A DNA stretch of 64,000 bases from Helicobacter cetorum (GTDB taxonomy: Bacteria > Campylobacterota > Campylobacteria > Campylobacterales > DZAY01). Location: contig DZAY01000002.1 in NCBI GenBank assembly GCA_022729735.1, positions 1 to 64,000 on the forward strand, read 5' to 3'. Both the position numbers and the translations under genes were made by a program. Below the pieces are notes generated by a model that saw nothing but the letters and a program-made list of their open reading frames with translations, was not told the origin of the DNA and made no database searches. Of this stretch, positions 1 to 9,613 are shown piece by piece (positions within the stretch are counted from its first letter, which is position 1; each line of letters starts with the position of its first letter).

Positions 1-138
1 TAGACAAGTTCCACACTCACCATCTCTACATCCAAATGGAATTCCACTACCAGCTGCTTCTGCAATATCTTGAAGACTTGTTCCAACTTTAGCATTAACT
101 GCTAAAAAATCATTAACTATTTCAACTCTTGTTGTCAT
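1..138 (-). CDS. 2Fe-2S ferredoxin, partial (C-terminus cut by window edge)
   Basis: The visible 46 residues begin MTTRVEIVNDF and contain the plant-type 2Fe-2S cysteine pattern CRDGECGTC. The fourth cysteine ligand and the C-terminus lie beyond the left edge. The ATG at 138 follows a GGAGAG ribosome binding site and is one base from the stop of the next ferredoxin gene upstream, so the two are translated from the same message. It is the last visible gene of the minus-strand nif operon. Its likely role is as a low-potential electron carrier for nitrogenase or for Fe-S/FeMo-cofactor assembly; that role is inferred from position only. Confidence 0.85.
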   Translation of the reverse strand, partial: MTTRVEIVNDFLAVNAKVGTSLQDIAEAAGSGIPFGCRDGECGTCL

Positions 139-139
139 T

Positions 140-484
140 TTACTCTCCTTTTGGTTTTACTAAAATATCACCTTTTACAATGCACTGACAAGCTAATCTA
201 TATTTATATGCAACTGTTTTTTGTTGAACTTCTGCAATCTCTTCTTTTTTGATAAGCCCTAAAGTAAAAAGTGTCTCTAACTCTTTATCTTCCATATATT
301 GAGTAATTGGCTCTTTGCCAAGCTCTTCAACCTGCACTACACAACTACCACAATTTCCATCTTCGCACTCTGTATTGATTTTTACACCATTTGCTCTTGC
401 AACTCTTAGTAATAAATCTCCACTCTTTGCAAATACTCTCTTATCTTGCTCTTTTCCAAAGCCACAAAATATAACTTGAACCAC
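140..484 (-). CDS. 2Fe-2S ferredoxin in the nif cluster
   Basis: A 114-residue protein with the 2Fe-2S motif CEDGNCGSC near residues 40-48 and a further cysteine pair (ACQC) near residue 99 that can supply the fourth ligand. The fold is the beta-grasp ferredoxin type, longer than plant-type ferredoxins because of a helical insert around residues 55-90. It sits in the minus-strand nif operon between nifZ and a second 2Fe-2S ferredoxin, with one base between the last two. Members of this family donate electrons to nitrogenase or act in nitrogenase cofactor assembly; which applies here cannot be told from sequence. Confidence 0.85.
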   Translation of the reverse strand: MVQVIFCGFGKEQDKRVFAKSGDLLLRVARANGVKINTECEDGNCGSCVVQVEELGKEPITQYMEDKELETLFTLGLIKKEEIAEVQQKTVAYKYRLACQCIVKGDILVKPKGE

Positions 485-498
485 TAAACCCTCCTTTT

Positions 499-849
499 TT
501 AAGATAAATTTTTTTTCGCTCGATGTTCTCTAAGCCATTTTAGCTCTTCTTCAACCTCATCATACTCTTCTTCCATAGCTTCTAACTCAAACTCTCTGCA
601 ACCAAGTGCTATGTTATCTTTTATAAAAATAACCTCATAAATTCTAATTGTTTGCAAAAAATCTCCAATATGTCTAACATAACCTTCAGCTCCAGCTTTT
701 AGCAGAGTTGCACCAATTGGAACTAATGGATATGTTCCATCATTTTTAATATCTCGAATTAGCTTCACCTTTTGGTTTATTCTAAATGCTGGAAGTATCT
801 CATCTTTAGTTGAACTGGTTATGTATTTGTCCGCAATTACCGATGACAT
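499..849 (-). CDS. nifZ: NifZ family protein
   Basis: The conserved NifZ core is visible: a G-A-E-G-Y-V turn, the GDFLQTIRIYEV stretch and the GCREFEL motif. NifZ assists maturation of the P-cluster of the MoFe protein (family knowledge). The start is placed at the ATG at 849 (MSSVIADKY), which has a GGAGAG site at good spacing; an upstream in-frame start at 951 would add an implausible hydrophobic leader that lies inside nifW. The gene overlaps the 3' end of nifW by 44 bases. The C-terminal tail is acidic (EEEYDEVEEE) and then basic. About 116 residues, typical of the short NifZ form. Confidence 0.85.
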   Translation of the reverse strand: MSSVIADKYITSSTKDEILPAFRINQKVKLIRDIKNDGTYPLVPIGATLLKAGAEGYVRHIGDFLQTIRIYEVIFIKDNIALGCREFELEAMEEEYDEVEEELKWLREHRAKKNLS

Positions 850-1174
850 TTTTACTCTCCTCATTACAATTTCCAAAAGTATTACAAGATAGACAAGGTG
901 TATTTTTATCACCCATATTCCATACATCAAAAGCAGAGATAAAATCTCCATTTTCTTTGAAACTCATATAGACTTTGATTAGAGAAAATTTATAAAACTC
1001 TAAAATCATAGACTCTTCAACATTTAAAGTGTCAATTTTTGCCATCTCTTGAGCAAAAAGTTTGAGTATATGAAACCGTTTTGAATTCACAACTCTCTCA
1101 TCATACTCTAAATCAAAAAACTCAAAAAAGTCTTCTGTATCTGTAAGTCGTTTAAAATCTCTCAAAGTTTTCAT
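806..1174 (-). CDS. nifW: NifW, nitrogenase-stabilizing/protective protein
   Basis: The N-terminal two thirds matches NifW: EDFFEFFDLEYDERVVN followed by the RFHILKLFAQEM helix. NifW interacts with the MoFe protein and is linked to its maturation and oxygen protection (family knowledge). The 122-residue protein ends in a cysteine-rich tail (CLSC, then C, C and C over about 30 residues) that could bind metal. Part of this tail is encoded in the 44-base overlap with nifZ. It lies between fdxB and nifZ in the same operon. Confidence 0.85.
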   Translation of the reverse strand: MKTLRDFKRLTDTEDFFEFFDLEYDERVVNSKRFHILKLFAQEMAKIDTLNVEESMILEFYKFSLIKVYMSFKENGDFISAFDVWNMGDKNTPCLSCNTFGNCNEESKNVIGNCGQIHNQFN

Positions 1175-1198
1175 AATCTTCTCCTTTCTAAAATCTAT

Positions 1199-1444
1199 TT
1201 AAGCAGCATGACTAAAGCAACCTTTTGGGCATACTTTTGCACAAACTTTACAACCAATACACTCACCATCATTTACCAAAACCATAAAGTTATGCTCTTC
1301 ACCTTCATCATCTTCTTCACATTTCAGAGTCATAACATTAGTTGGACATGCTTTATAACATCTTCCACAAGCAATACAATCACCACTATTTAATGAAGAT
1401 ACAAACTCTTGAATCCACTCTGTTCCATTTTTTTTCATAGCCAT
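1199..1444 (-). CDS. fdxB: Nif-specific 2[4Fe-4S] ferredoxin (ferredoxin III)
   Basis: An 81-residue bacterial-type ferredoxin with two 4Fe-4S cysteine sets: [12 protein letters not shown] at about residues 23-34 and [15 protein letters not shown] near the C-terminus. The spacing between the clusters and the acidic linker (EEDDEGEEH) fit the ferredoxin III / FdxB group found in nif clusters. It lies between the DUF269 gene (3-base gap) and nifW. An alternative start is the second Met (MKKNG). Its expected role is electron transfer to nitrogenase or in FeMo-cofactor synthesis. Confidence 0.9.
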   Translation of the reverse strand: MAMKKNGTEWIQEFVSSLNSGDCIACGRCYKACPTNVMTLKCEEDDEGEEHNFMVLVNDGECIGCKVCAKVCPKGCFSHAA

Positions 1445-1447
1445 GGT

Positions 1448-1864
1448 TTATCCTTTTATCTCTTTGTAAATTTCTACACTTTTAGCAAGTAGCTTATCGC
1501 CTTCTTCAAAAAACTTTTCTAAATCTCTATATCCAAATCTATGAGCATCTTTAAAATATTTATCAGCTATCACAATCTTGTCAGCAATTACAACAGCTCT
1601 TCCAAACCCTTCGTGACTCATTTCCATAACCACAGTTGCCATAACTCCAGTTATCTTTTCAAATCCCAAAGCAATAGCTTGAAAAATCAATCGAATATCA
1701 TCTGTTGTCTCTTTTTTTATATCTGCAATTATTGGAATAGCTTTTAAATCTTCTTTTGTTTTCACATATTTTTTAGTTAGCAACTCTTCATCACTTAGCT
1801 TATCCCAAAAACCGTGATTATCTAATGCCCTAACTTGTGCAACTATTTCATCTCTAAAACTCAT
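1448..1864 (-). CDS. NifX-associated nitrogen fixation protein (DUF269)
   Basis: A 138-residue protein matching the DUF269 family that usually follows nifX in proteobacterial nif clusters. Recognisable parts are the FWDKLSDEELLTKKYV stretch near the N-terminus and the GFGRAVVIADKIVIADKYFKD segment near residues 85-105. Its biochemical role is not established. The ATG overlaps the nifX stop by 4 bases, so translational coupling is likely. Confidence 0.88.
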   Translation of the reverse strand: MSFRDEIVAQVRALDNHGFWDKLSDEELLTKKYVKTKEDLKAIPIIADIKKETTDDIRLIFQAIALGFEKITGVMATVVMEMSHEGFGRAVVIADKIVIADKYFKDAHRFGYRDLEKFFEEGDKLLAKSVEIYKEIKG

Positions 1865-2229
1865 AAAGCTTCCTTTGCAATAATTCGCTTAATCCACGGT
1901 GGAGGATTTCCATTTAACATTTTTACTAAACTTTCAAGTGCTTCTGTGATTTTCATCTCATTTTCAACTTTCATAGGATGAATTCTATTTTGCACAACTC
2001 TTGCAGCAGCAGTTGCTCCTATTGCTTGACAATATACAATTGAGCTATCTTTTAGAGCATCAATTTTAGATTTAATTTTATCTTCTTCGTTTTCGATTTC
2101 TAAATCTGTTTTTGTAACTTCTGAAAACTTGTAACCATCTTTGCTCACCTCATATATTGCAAACTGTTTTGCCCAACCAAAATGGTCATTTATAAGCTCT
2201 AAATCTTTTGTAGCAAATGCAACTTTCAT
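1861..2229 (-). CDS. nifX: NifX, FeMo-cofactor/NifB-co carrier protein
   Basis: The sequence MKVAFATKDLELINDHFGWAKQFAIYEV is the typical NifX N-terminus with the conserved HFGWA motif. The family binds NifB-co and FeMo-co precursors and passes them to the NifEN scaffold. The start at 2229 has a strong AAGGAAA site. A longer form from a GTG at 2283 that overlaps the nifN stop is possible but adds residues absent from the family. The end overlaps the DUF269 gene by 4 bases. About 122 residues. Confidence 0.9.
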   Translation of the reverse strand: MKVAFATKDLELINDHFGWAKQFAIYEVSKDGYKFSEVTKTDLEIENEEDKIKSKIDALKDSSIVYCQAIGATAAARVVQNRIHPMKVENEMKITEALESLVKMLNGNPPPWIKRIIAKEAL

Positions 2230-2279
2230 ACTATTTCCTTTTAATGAACTGTTATCTAAAACTTTGATATTAAAAAAAC

Positions 2280-3530
2280 TCACGACTTTATTAAACTATT
2301 TGCAACTTCAAACAAGAAGTTACAACTCCCTTCATACAAAATATCACTTTTTAGCAAAACTCCAATTTCTTCGTAATTTGGATAACCTCTTAAAATCAAA
2401 GTTTTATGATGTTTATGAGCTAATTTTTCAGCATGAGAGTTTCCAATTAATAAATTAAATTTATCAACTCTATTCTCAATATCTTCAAAATCTCCAACCA
2501 AAACTTCACAATTAAACTCTTTCAAAATTTCACTATCAGTGCTACTAACAGCCAAACTTATTTCAGCTCCAACTTCAGCTAATGCTTTTGCAACTCCATA
2601 AATATAATCAGCTTCACCAGCTAATGCAACTTTTGCTCTTCCTACAATAAAATGAGCATCAAGCATTGCATCTTGAAGTCTCGCTCTCCATCTCTTTATC
2701 TTAAATGGAACCTCAACTTTTTTAATTTTTAGTAACTCTTCTACAAATTCATCAACAGCAACAAGCCCATTTAATGAATTTGTGTGAATATGTTTTATAT
2801 TTGAATTTTTAGAAATAAGCGCTTTGGCTACATCTCTTACACTCTCTCCAACTGTAATTACAACAAAACTATTAGCTAAATTTTCAATCTCTTCAACACT
2901 AATTCCTCCACCACTAATAGTTCCTTGCTTTTCTCCCAAATATCCATCAAGCGAATTTGAAATATCTGGTAGGGCTAAAACTTTGTATCCAAACCCTTCC
3001 ACAAACTCTTTTAGCTTTTCAACTTCTAAAGCTGTAAAATTTACATTTGGAATAATTAAAGCCTTACTCTCATCTATACTGTTTTGTTCAAAAGTTAATT
3101 GCTCTATCATAGCTTTGACACTTAAAGCAAAACCATCTTGTAATCCACCCTCATAATCTGGGCTATTTACATATACAATTTTGTAATCTGTAAGATTTTT
3201 TGCAACACCTTTTAAATCATCACCTTTAGTTTCGGTTAATCCTGTGCTAAAAAGTCCTATTAATTTTGGTGTAACTTTTTTTGTGATATTAATAACTGCT
3301 TCGCTAATTTGTTTATCACCACCATCAAGCACAGCTGAAATATCTGTAACTGCCGTTGTTTGAATTGCAATTGGTTCATTAAAATGTCTTGTAAATAGAA
3401 CTTTTGTAAAAGATGCACACCCTTGCGCTCCGTGCATTAAAGGCATACACTCACTAACTCCCAAAAATGCTAATGTTGCTCCCATTGGAGATGAGAGTTT
3501 AAATGGATTTACTTGCAAAGGTTTTACCAC
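2280..3530 (-). CDS. nifN: NifN, FeMo-cofactor biosynthesis scaffold subunit
   Basis: A 416-residue NifK paralogue. It has the cluster-binding region MGATLAFLGVSECMPLMHG with a Cys, the following HGAQGCASFTKVLFTRHF stretch, and the NifN signature STGLTETKGDD, where the third P-cluster cysteine of NifK is lost, as is usual in NifN. It forms the alpha2beta2 NifEN scaffold on which FeMo-co is matured. It overlaps nifE by 7 bases, indicating coupled translation. Confidence 0.93.
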   Translation of the reverse strand: MVKPLQVNPFKLSSPMGATLAFLGVSECMPLMHGAQGCASFTKVLFTRHFNEPIAIQTTAVTDISAVLDGGDKQISEAVINITKKVTPKLIGLFSTGLTETKGDDLKGVAKNLTDYKIVYVNSPDYEGGLQDGFALSVKAMIEQLTFEQNSIDESKALIIPNVNFTALEVEKLKEFVEGFGYKVLALPDISNSLDGYLGEKQGTISGGGISVEEIENLANSFVVITVGESVRDVAKALISKNSNIKHIHTNSLNGLVAVDEFVEELLKIKKVEVPFKIKRWRARLQDAMLDAHFIVGRAKVALAGEADYIYGVAKALAEVGAEISLAVSSTDSEILKEFNCEVLVGDFEDIENRVDKFNLLIGNSHAEKLAHKHHKTLILRGYPNYEEIGVLLKSDILYEGSCNFLFEVANSLIKS

Positions 3531-4870
3531 GGCGACTCCTTTGCAACAATTTTAAATACAGGATTTTTAAGTGCAAATGAAACATCTTTTGCAAAATTTA
3601 AAAGTCCATTATATCCACCATAAGAGAGTTTCTTTTCTTGATTTACATCTACAAATGCTACCCGTTTTTTAATTGCTGTATATAAACTTCTACCACCAGC
3701 TAAAAGAATATCAACACCATAATCACTAATTAGTTTTGCTTGTTCAGCTGATGGCACTTTCATTAAAACTCCATCATCACCCAAATACTCTCTCGCTTTT
3801 GCTTTATCTTCTTCAGTTGCTTTATTTACCGAAGTTGCCACAACTTTTATTCCCAAATCTTGAAGAGCTGATATAAAGCTCCACGATTTATTTCCACCAG
3901 TATTTAAAATTGCTTTTTTACCAGCAAAAAGTTCTCTATAAGGTTTTAGTTGCTCTTCTAATTTTGCTTCTTCTTGCTCAATTATCTCTTTTGCTTTTTT
4001 GGTTAAATTTTCATCATTAAATGCCTTTACAATATCCATAATCGCATTTGAAGTATCTCTTTTACCATAAAATGAAACTGAAATATATGGAATAGAGTAT
4101 TTTTCTTCCATTTTTCTTGTTAAACTAATTAACGATTTTGCACAAACAATTACATTTAGTTTTGCACGATGAGCATATTTGATGTGTTCGACTCTTCCAT
4201 CACCACTTAGAGTTGATAAAATTCTAATTCCAATTTTTTCTAAAATATGTGAATATTGCCACATATCACCCGTTACATTATATTCACCAATTAAATTAAT
4301 ATCATAAGGAGTTCTGAATTCTGGCTCTTTTGTGCCAATTAGTTTTGCTAAAATATCTTCAGCTCCAACTCTTGAACCTAAATTTTTACTTCCTACAAAT
4401 CCTGGAGCATTTATTACAACAACAGGAATATTGTATAAATTTTGAGCATTTTTTGCTATGGCTTCTATATCATCACCAATTAAAGATGTCACACAAGTGA
4501 TATATATAAATATCGCTTCTGGTCTATAATTGGTCATAATATAGTCAATTGAGTCTTTTATTTTTCTTTCACCACCAAATATAACATCATTTAGTGAAAT
4601 ATCAGTAGTAAAACCCATTTGAGTAAAATCTTTGTGATAGCTTGTTTTTGTCGCTCTTGTTTCCCATGATGCACCAAGACATGTTATTGGTCCATGAACT
4701 AAATGGACAACATCAGCAAAAGGGAAGAGTGATATTTGAGCCCCTTCAAATGCACAACCACCAGTTGTAGCTCCTGGGAGAGGTCTATTACAAGAGCTTT
4801 TTTTATCTTTATTATGAGAACATGCAGACTCGTTTAAGAGTTCTTTTATAACTTTTCCACTTGGTAACAT
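3524..4870 (-). CDS. nifE: NifE, FeMo-cofactor biosynthesis scaffold subunit
   Basis: A 448-residue NifD paralogue. Cysteine motifs are visible in GGCAFEGAQ, HGPITCLGASWETR and YITCVTSLIGDD. It forms the NifEN scaffold with NifN. It is separated from nifK by 97 bases that hold a large palindrome and a TATAAT-like box, so nifEN and downstream genes may have their own promoter besides read-through from nifHDK. The ATG at 4870 follows AAAGGGG. Confidence 0.93.
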   Translation of the reverse strand: MLPSGKVIKELLNESACSHNKDKKSSCNRPLPGATTGGCAFEGAQISLFPFADVVHLVHGPITCLGASWETRATKTSYHKDFTQMGFTTDISLNDVIFGGERKIKDSIDYIMTNYRPEAIFIYITCVTSLIGDDIEAIAKNAQNLYNIPVVVINAPGFVGSKNLGSRVGAEDILAKLIGTKEPEFRTPYDINLIGEYNVTGDMWQYSHILEKIGIRILSTLSGDGRVEHIKYAHRAKLNVIVCAKSLISLTRKMEEKYSIPYISVSFYGKRDTSNAIMDIVKAFNDENLTKKAKEIIEQEEAKLEEQLKPYRELFAGKKAILNTGGNKSWSFISALQDLGIKVVATSVNKATEEDKAKAREYLGDDGVLMKVPSAEQAKLISDYGVDILLAGGRSLYTAIKKRVAFVDVNQEKKLSYGGYNGLLNFAKDVSFALKNPVFKIVAKESPW

Positions 4871-4925
4871 CTTAACCCCTTTGTCTAATACCTATACAAT
4901 TACAATAAGAAATTATATAGCTTAC

Positions 4926-4966
4926 TGATTAAAAATAGACAAGATTAATTGTCTATTTTTTAATCA
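4926..4966 (-). promoter_or_regulatory. Palindromic element upstream of nifE, shared with nifH
   Basis: Arms GATTAAAAATAGACA (4927-4941) and its complement (4950-4965, one extra T) form a 15-bp inverted repeat with an 8-base centre. The right half (4945-4966) is identical at 21 of 22 positions to 9454-9475 upstream of nifH. A TATAAT box lies just downstream in the minus direction (about 4913-4918), so the palindrome overlaps the -35 region of a possible nifE promoter. It may be an operator; alternatively it is an attenuating hairpin between nifK and nifE. Confidence 0.5.
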
Positions 4967-4967
4967 T

Positions 4968-6503
4968 CTATCTAACAACATCGAAGAAGTAGTCAGTTTT
5001 TGCTATAACTTTTGTATCTTCATCTAATTTATCAAGGATTTTATTAACAACCCAAGTTAAAAGATTTAAAGTACCTTTATAACCAACTATAGAGTATCTG
5101 TGTAAATGGTGTCTATCAAAAATTGGGAAACCAACATAAATCAGTGGTGTGCCTGTATCTCTCATAAGCTCTTTTCCATAACTATTACCAAGCATAAAAT
5201 CAACTGGTTCAGTAAATAGAAGGCTTCTTAAATGCCATAAATCTCTATTTGGGTAAGCTTTTAAGCTATCTTTTGCTGGTGAAGTTTCAAATATAGCTTT
5301 CATCTCTTCTTCCCACTCTGGAGTTCCATTATTACACAATACATGTGTTGGCTCTCCACCCATCTCAATTATAAATTTAGCAAGACCTATTGTTAAATCT
5401 GGGTCTCCAAAAATTGCAAACTTTTTACCATGAATATATGGATAACTATCTTGCATTGCATCTACAAGTTGTCCTCTTTGAAGTTTTAATATATCTGGAA
5501 CATCTTTTCCACTTATTTCAGAAAGAGCCATAACATACTCATCACTTCCTTTTAATCCGATTGGATTAATTACTCTTACATCTTGTTTATACTTTTTCTC
5601 AAACAGTTTTGCTGTTTTTGGTGTAGAGTATTTTTGGAAAAATATTGTTGCTTTTGAGTTTGCTACATCTTTAGCATCGCTTAATGATGTTCCACCTGCA
5701 AACATAGAGTAACCACCAGCTGGTGTATTCCATTGACCTGAATGGTCTGCTAAAGTGATAAAATCAATTCCGAATGCTTTTGCAATCTCTTTCTCTTCTT
5801 CAATACTTCCCAAATATGTTTCAAATCCTGGAACAATATTTACTCTATCTTTTTTCTCACTACTAACTGTAGTATTTAATTGACTAACAATATTATGAAG
5901 CATAATGTCATAACCTGTAATATGACTTCCCACAAAGCTTGGAGTGTGTGCATATGGAATTGGTGTCTCTTTTAGGTTATCTGCTTCTTCAATCGCACCT
6001 GCAACGAAAGCTTGTAAGTCATCACCAATAACTTCAGCCATACAAGTTGTAGATACTGCTATCATATCTGGATTATATAGAGCTTTACAGTTTCTTAGTC
6101 CATCTTTCATATTTGTCAAACCACCAAATACTGCTGCATCTTCAGTCATAGAGTCTGATACACAAGGAGTTGGCTCTTTGAAATGTCTTGTAAAATAACT
6201 TCTAAAGTATGCAACACATCCGTGGCTTCCATGAACATAAGGCATTGTATTTTCAAATCCAAGTGCTACCATTACAGCACCAAGTGGCTGACAAGCTTTT
6301 GCTGGATTTACAGTGATAGCTTCTCTTGCAAAGTTTTTCTCTCTATATTCCCAAGTTTTTGTCCAGTCTGCAATCTCTGTAACTTTTTCTGGATTACAAG
6401 CCATAGCAGAACCTTCAAACTGCTTTTTATTTTTCAATACTTCTTGATACTCTGGTTTTAAAAATAGCTCTTTACCATTTACAATTTTCTCTATATCTTG
6501 CAT
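4968..6503 (-). CDS. nifK: Nitrogenase MoFe protein beta chain
   Basis: A 511-residue NifK. P-cluster cysteines are visible in ACQPLGAVM, HGSHGCVAYFRSYFTRHFKEP and STTCMAEVIGDD. The N-terminal extension characteristic of NifK (about 60 residues before the first ligand) is present. With NifD it forms the alpha2beta2 dinitrogenase. It follows nifD with a 63-base gap and ends with TAG just before the shared palindrome. Confidence 0.96.
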   Translation of the reverse strand: MQDIEKIVNGKELFLKPEYQEVLKNKKQFEGSAMACNPEKVTEIADWTKTWEYREKNFAREAITVNPAKACQPLGAVMVALGFENTMPYVHGSHGCVAYFRSYFTRHFKEPTPCVSDSMTEDAAVFGGLTNMKDGLRNCKALYNPDMIAVSTTCMAEVIGDDLQAFVAGAIEEADNLKETPIPYAHTPSFVGSHITGYDIMLHNIVSQLNTTVSSEKKDRVNIVPGFETYLGSIEEEKEIAKAFGIDFITLADHSGQWNTPAGGYSMFAGGTSLSDAKDVANSKATIFFQKYSTPKTAKLFEKKYKQDVRVINPIGLKGSDEYVMALSEISGKDVPDILKLQRGQLVDAMQDSYPYIHGKKFAIFGDPDLTIGLAKFIIEMGGEPTHVLCNNGTPEWEEEMKAIFETSPAKDSLKAYPNRDLWHLRSLLFTEPVDFMLGNSYGKELMRDTGTPLIYVGFPIFDRHHLHRYSIVGYKGTLNLLTWVVNKILDKLDEDTKVIAKTDYFFDVVR

Positions 6504-6566
6504 TTTAAATCCTTTCTTCTTCTCTTCGTCTGTTAGTTAGATTAAAAATATTAAAAGCACAAAGGA

Positions 6567-8015
6567 CTATTTGTCCCAAGGTGCTTTGTTATAACTCCAT
6601 ACTGGAGAGTTCATAGCTAAATCCATATCTTGTGCAAATATTGCAAATCCATCATATCCGTGATATGGACCACTATAATCCCAAGAGTGCATTTGTCTAA
6701 ATGGTAATCCCATTTTTTGGAACACATACTTCTCTTTAACTCCTGATGCTACTAAATCTGGTTTGAGTTTTTTTACAAATGCTTCTAACTCATACTCATT
6801 TACATCATCATAAATTACAGTACTTCTTGAAATCTCTTCTGTTGTTCTTTGGTAATCATCATCATGAGCAAACTCATAACCTGTTCCAATAACTTCCATT
6901 CCTAAATCTTCATAAGCACCAATAACATGTCGAGGTCTAAGTCCTCCAACAAAAAGCATAACTTTTTTGCCTTCTAATCTTGGTCTAAATTTAGCAATTA
7001 CAGCATCCATAATTGGTTTATATTTAGCAATTACTTTTTCTGTATTTTCTTTGATTGTATCATCAAAGAAACTTGCAATTTTTCTTAAAGACTCGATAGT
7101 TTTAGTTGGACCAAAGAAGTTATACTCCATCCAAGGAATACCATACTCTTGCTCCATATGTCTTGAAATATAGTTCATACTTCTATAACAATGTAATAGA
7201 TTTAATTTAACTTTTGGAGTCATTTCCATCTCTTTTAAAGTAGCATCACCACTCCATTGAGCAACAACTCTAAGTCCCATCTCTTCTAAAAGAATTCTAC
7301 TACTCCAAGCATCTCCACCGATGTTGTAATCCCCAATAATTGCAACATCATAAGGTGTAGTTTCTAAATCTTTTGAAGCTGAAATATGGTTTGGAAATAC
7401 ATAATCTCTAATTGCATCGTTTGCAATATGGTGTCCTAAACTTTGAGAAACACCTCTAAAGCCTTCGCAACTTACAGGAACTACTGTTTTTCCAATCTCT
7501 TTTGTAACTTTTTTAGAAACTGCTCCAATATCATCACCAATTAAACCAATTGGGCATTCACTTTGAACTGAAACACCATTATTAAGAGGGAAAAGCTCAT
7601 TTAACTCTTCAATCGCTTTGTGAAGTTTTTTATCTCCACCAAATACAATATCTCTCTCTTGAAAATCTGTTGTAAAGTTCATAGTTACAAATGTATCAAC
7701 ACCAGTTGTTCCAATATAATAGTTTCTTCTACCAGCTCTACTATATTGACCACAACCAACTGGACCGTGACTGATATGTATCATATCTTTGATTGGTCCC
7801 CAAACAACACCTTTAGAACCAGCATAAGCACAACCTCGCTGACTCATAACACCAGGAATTGTTTTTTTGTTACTTCTAACACCACCACAAGTTTTACCCT
7901 CTGCATCTTCAGGAGTTCCAACTCCTAAATGTTTTGCTCTAAGCTTTTTAGCTTTTTCTGGATAAGCCTCTAAAACCTCTTTTACAGCTTCTTGTTGTAA
8001 AGTTTCTAAACTCAT
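6567..8015 (-). CDS. nifD: Nitrogenase MoFe protein alpha chain
   Basis: A 482-residue NifD. P-cluster ligands lie in [26 protein letters not shown] and [11 protein letters not shown]. The FeMo-co ligands are the Cys in [11 protein letters not shown] and the His in [15 protein letters not shown]. All key residues of an active molybdenum nitrogenase are present. It is preceded 10 bases upstream by the small gene at 8026-8376 and followed by nifK. Confidence 0.96.
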   Translation of the reverse strand: MSLETLQQEAVKEVLEAYPEKAKKLRAKHLGVGTPEDAEGKTCGGVRSNKKTIPGVMSQRGCAYAGSKGVVWGPIKDMIHISHGPVGCGQYSRAGRRNYYIGTTGVDTFVTMNFTTDFQERDIVFGGDKKLHKAIEELNELFPLNNGVSVQSECPIGLIGDDIGAVSKKVTKEIGKTVVPVSCEGFRGVSQSLGHHIANDAIRDYVFPNHISASKDLETTPYDVAIIGDYNIGGDAWSSRILLEEMGLRVVAQWSGDATLKEMEMTPKVKLNLLHCYRSMNYISRHMEQEYGIPWMEYNFFGPTKTIESLRKIASFFDDTIKENTEKVIAKYKPIMDAVIAKFRPRLEGKKVMLFVGGLRPRHVIGAYEDLGMEVIGTGYEFAHDDDYQRTTEEISRSTVIYDDVNEYELEAFVKKLKPDLVASGVKEKYVFQKMGLPFRQMHSWDYSGPYHGYDGFAIFAQDMDLAMNSPVWSYNKAPWDK

Positions 8016-8025
8016 AGTAGCCTCC

Positions 8026-8376
8026 TTAAATTAGAGAAACTCTAACAGGTTCCATCCCATCAAAGAGTTTGCAAATTGATTGTGTCTCTTCATCTTTATC
8101 AAATTGTTTTGACAACTCACTCATTTGATATTTGTTTGTATAAATTAAATATTTATTGTTGCTATCACCATCTTTTTTAGCATAATGAATTAAAGCTTTT
8201 GCTAAAAGAGTATCTAATTTAGAATACTCTAACTCATTGTCAAATTTTTTACCATAGTTTATTTTGATTTTTGAAACTCCATCCATTTTTACTTCAGAGT
8301 CTAATTTCTCTACAACTTTGTCTAATGCTACTTTGTTACCCATTGATGCTGGGAAGTGAAATCCTAATACAAACAT
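8026..8376 (-). CDS. Unrecognised small protein encoded between nifH and nifD
   Basis: A 116-residue soluble protein starting [13 protein letters not shown]. It has one cysteine (near residue 102), no membrane segment and a mixed alpha/beta appearance. I do not recognise a family. It is not the AnfG/VnfG delta subunit (different sequence and position) and not a GlnB-like protein of the kind found between nifH and nifD in methanogens. It has a clear AGGAG site, lies 32 bases after nifH and 10 bases before nifD, and so must be co-transcribed with the nitrogenase genes. A role in nitrogenase regulation, protection or assembly is inferred from position only. Confidence 0.8.
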   Translation of the reverse strand: MFVLGFHFPASMGNKVALDKVVEKLDSEVKMDGVSKIKINYGKKFDNELEYSKLDTLLAKALIHYAKKDGDSNNKYLIYTNKYQMSELSKQFDKDEETQSICKLFDGMEPVRVSLI

Positions 8377-8408
8377 TTTATGCTCCTATGTTTTATTTTT
8401 ATAAATTA

Positions 8409-9344
<936 letters not shown>

Positions 9345-9360
9345 TTAACACCTCTATAAG

Positions 9361-9376
9361 TGCATTTAGAGTTCCA
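9361..9376 (-). promoter_or_regulatory. Sigma-54 (-24/-12) promoter of nifH
   Basis: On the minus strand 9376-9361 reads TGGAACTCTAAATGCA, which fits the RpoN consensus TGGCAC-N5-TTGC with the invariant GG and GC ten bases apart. The -12 GC lies about 42 bases before the nifH ATG, giving a leader of roughly 30 bases. No consensus NifA site (TGT-N10-ACA) was found upstream; a TGT-N12-ACA occurs at 9505-9522. Confidence 0.65.
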
Positions 9377-9435
9377 AAGAGATTATATTTATCATACCAA
9401 TTTGTAATAATTCTCAAACTCCCTAAAATAGGGAC

Positions 9436-9475
9436 TGATTAAAGTTTAAAACTTTAATTGCCTATTTTTTAATCA
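9436..9475 (-). promoter_or_regulatory. Palindromic element upstream of nifH, related to that before nifE
   Basis: Outer arms TGATTAA (9436-9442) and TTAATCA (9469-9475) enclose a perfect 21-base palindrome with 10-bp arms (9438-9458, ATTAAAGTTT/AAACTTTAAT). The half 9454-9475 matches 4945-4966 at 21 of 22 bases. It lies 60-100 bases upstream of the -24 box, where an enhancer-binding activator would be expected. A further small inverted repeat, CCCTA-AAA-TAGGG, is at 9421-9433. Confidence 0.5.
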
Positions 9476-9613
9476 ATTAAATTGTATAAAAAATACTTCA
9501 TAAATGTATTACATATACTACATTTTTGTAACAAGTCATAATTTGTTATCAAAAGAGGGAAAAATTAATAAAAAAATTTTATAATTGCGATATAGGATTA
9601 AAGGAGTTTGCCA

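Noticed and set aside
1861-2283. Longer NifX starting at GTG 2283
   Set aside because: The extra 18 residues are not part of the NifX family, and the ATG at 2229 has a much better ribosome binding site.
4871-4967. Sigma-54 promoter upstream of nifE
   Set aside because: No GG and GC pair ten bases apart is present on the minus strand. Only a TATAAT-like box and the palindrome are seen.
8026-8376. Small nif gene as the delta subunit of an alternative nitrogenase (AnfG/VnfG)
   Set aside because: It lies between nifH and nifD rather than between D and K, and its sequence does not resemble AnfG/VnfG. The D and K proteins look like molybdenum-type subunits.
9421-9437. TAGGGACTGA shared between the nifH upstream region and the prophage leader at 61400
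   Set aside because: A 10-base match found by eye in an unrelated context is likely chance; no further similarity surrounds it.
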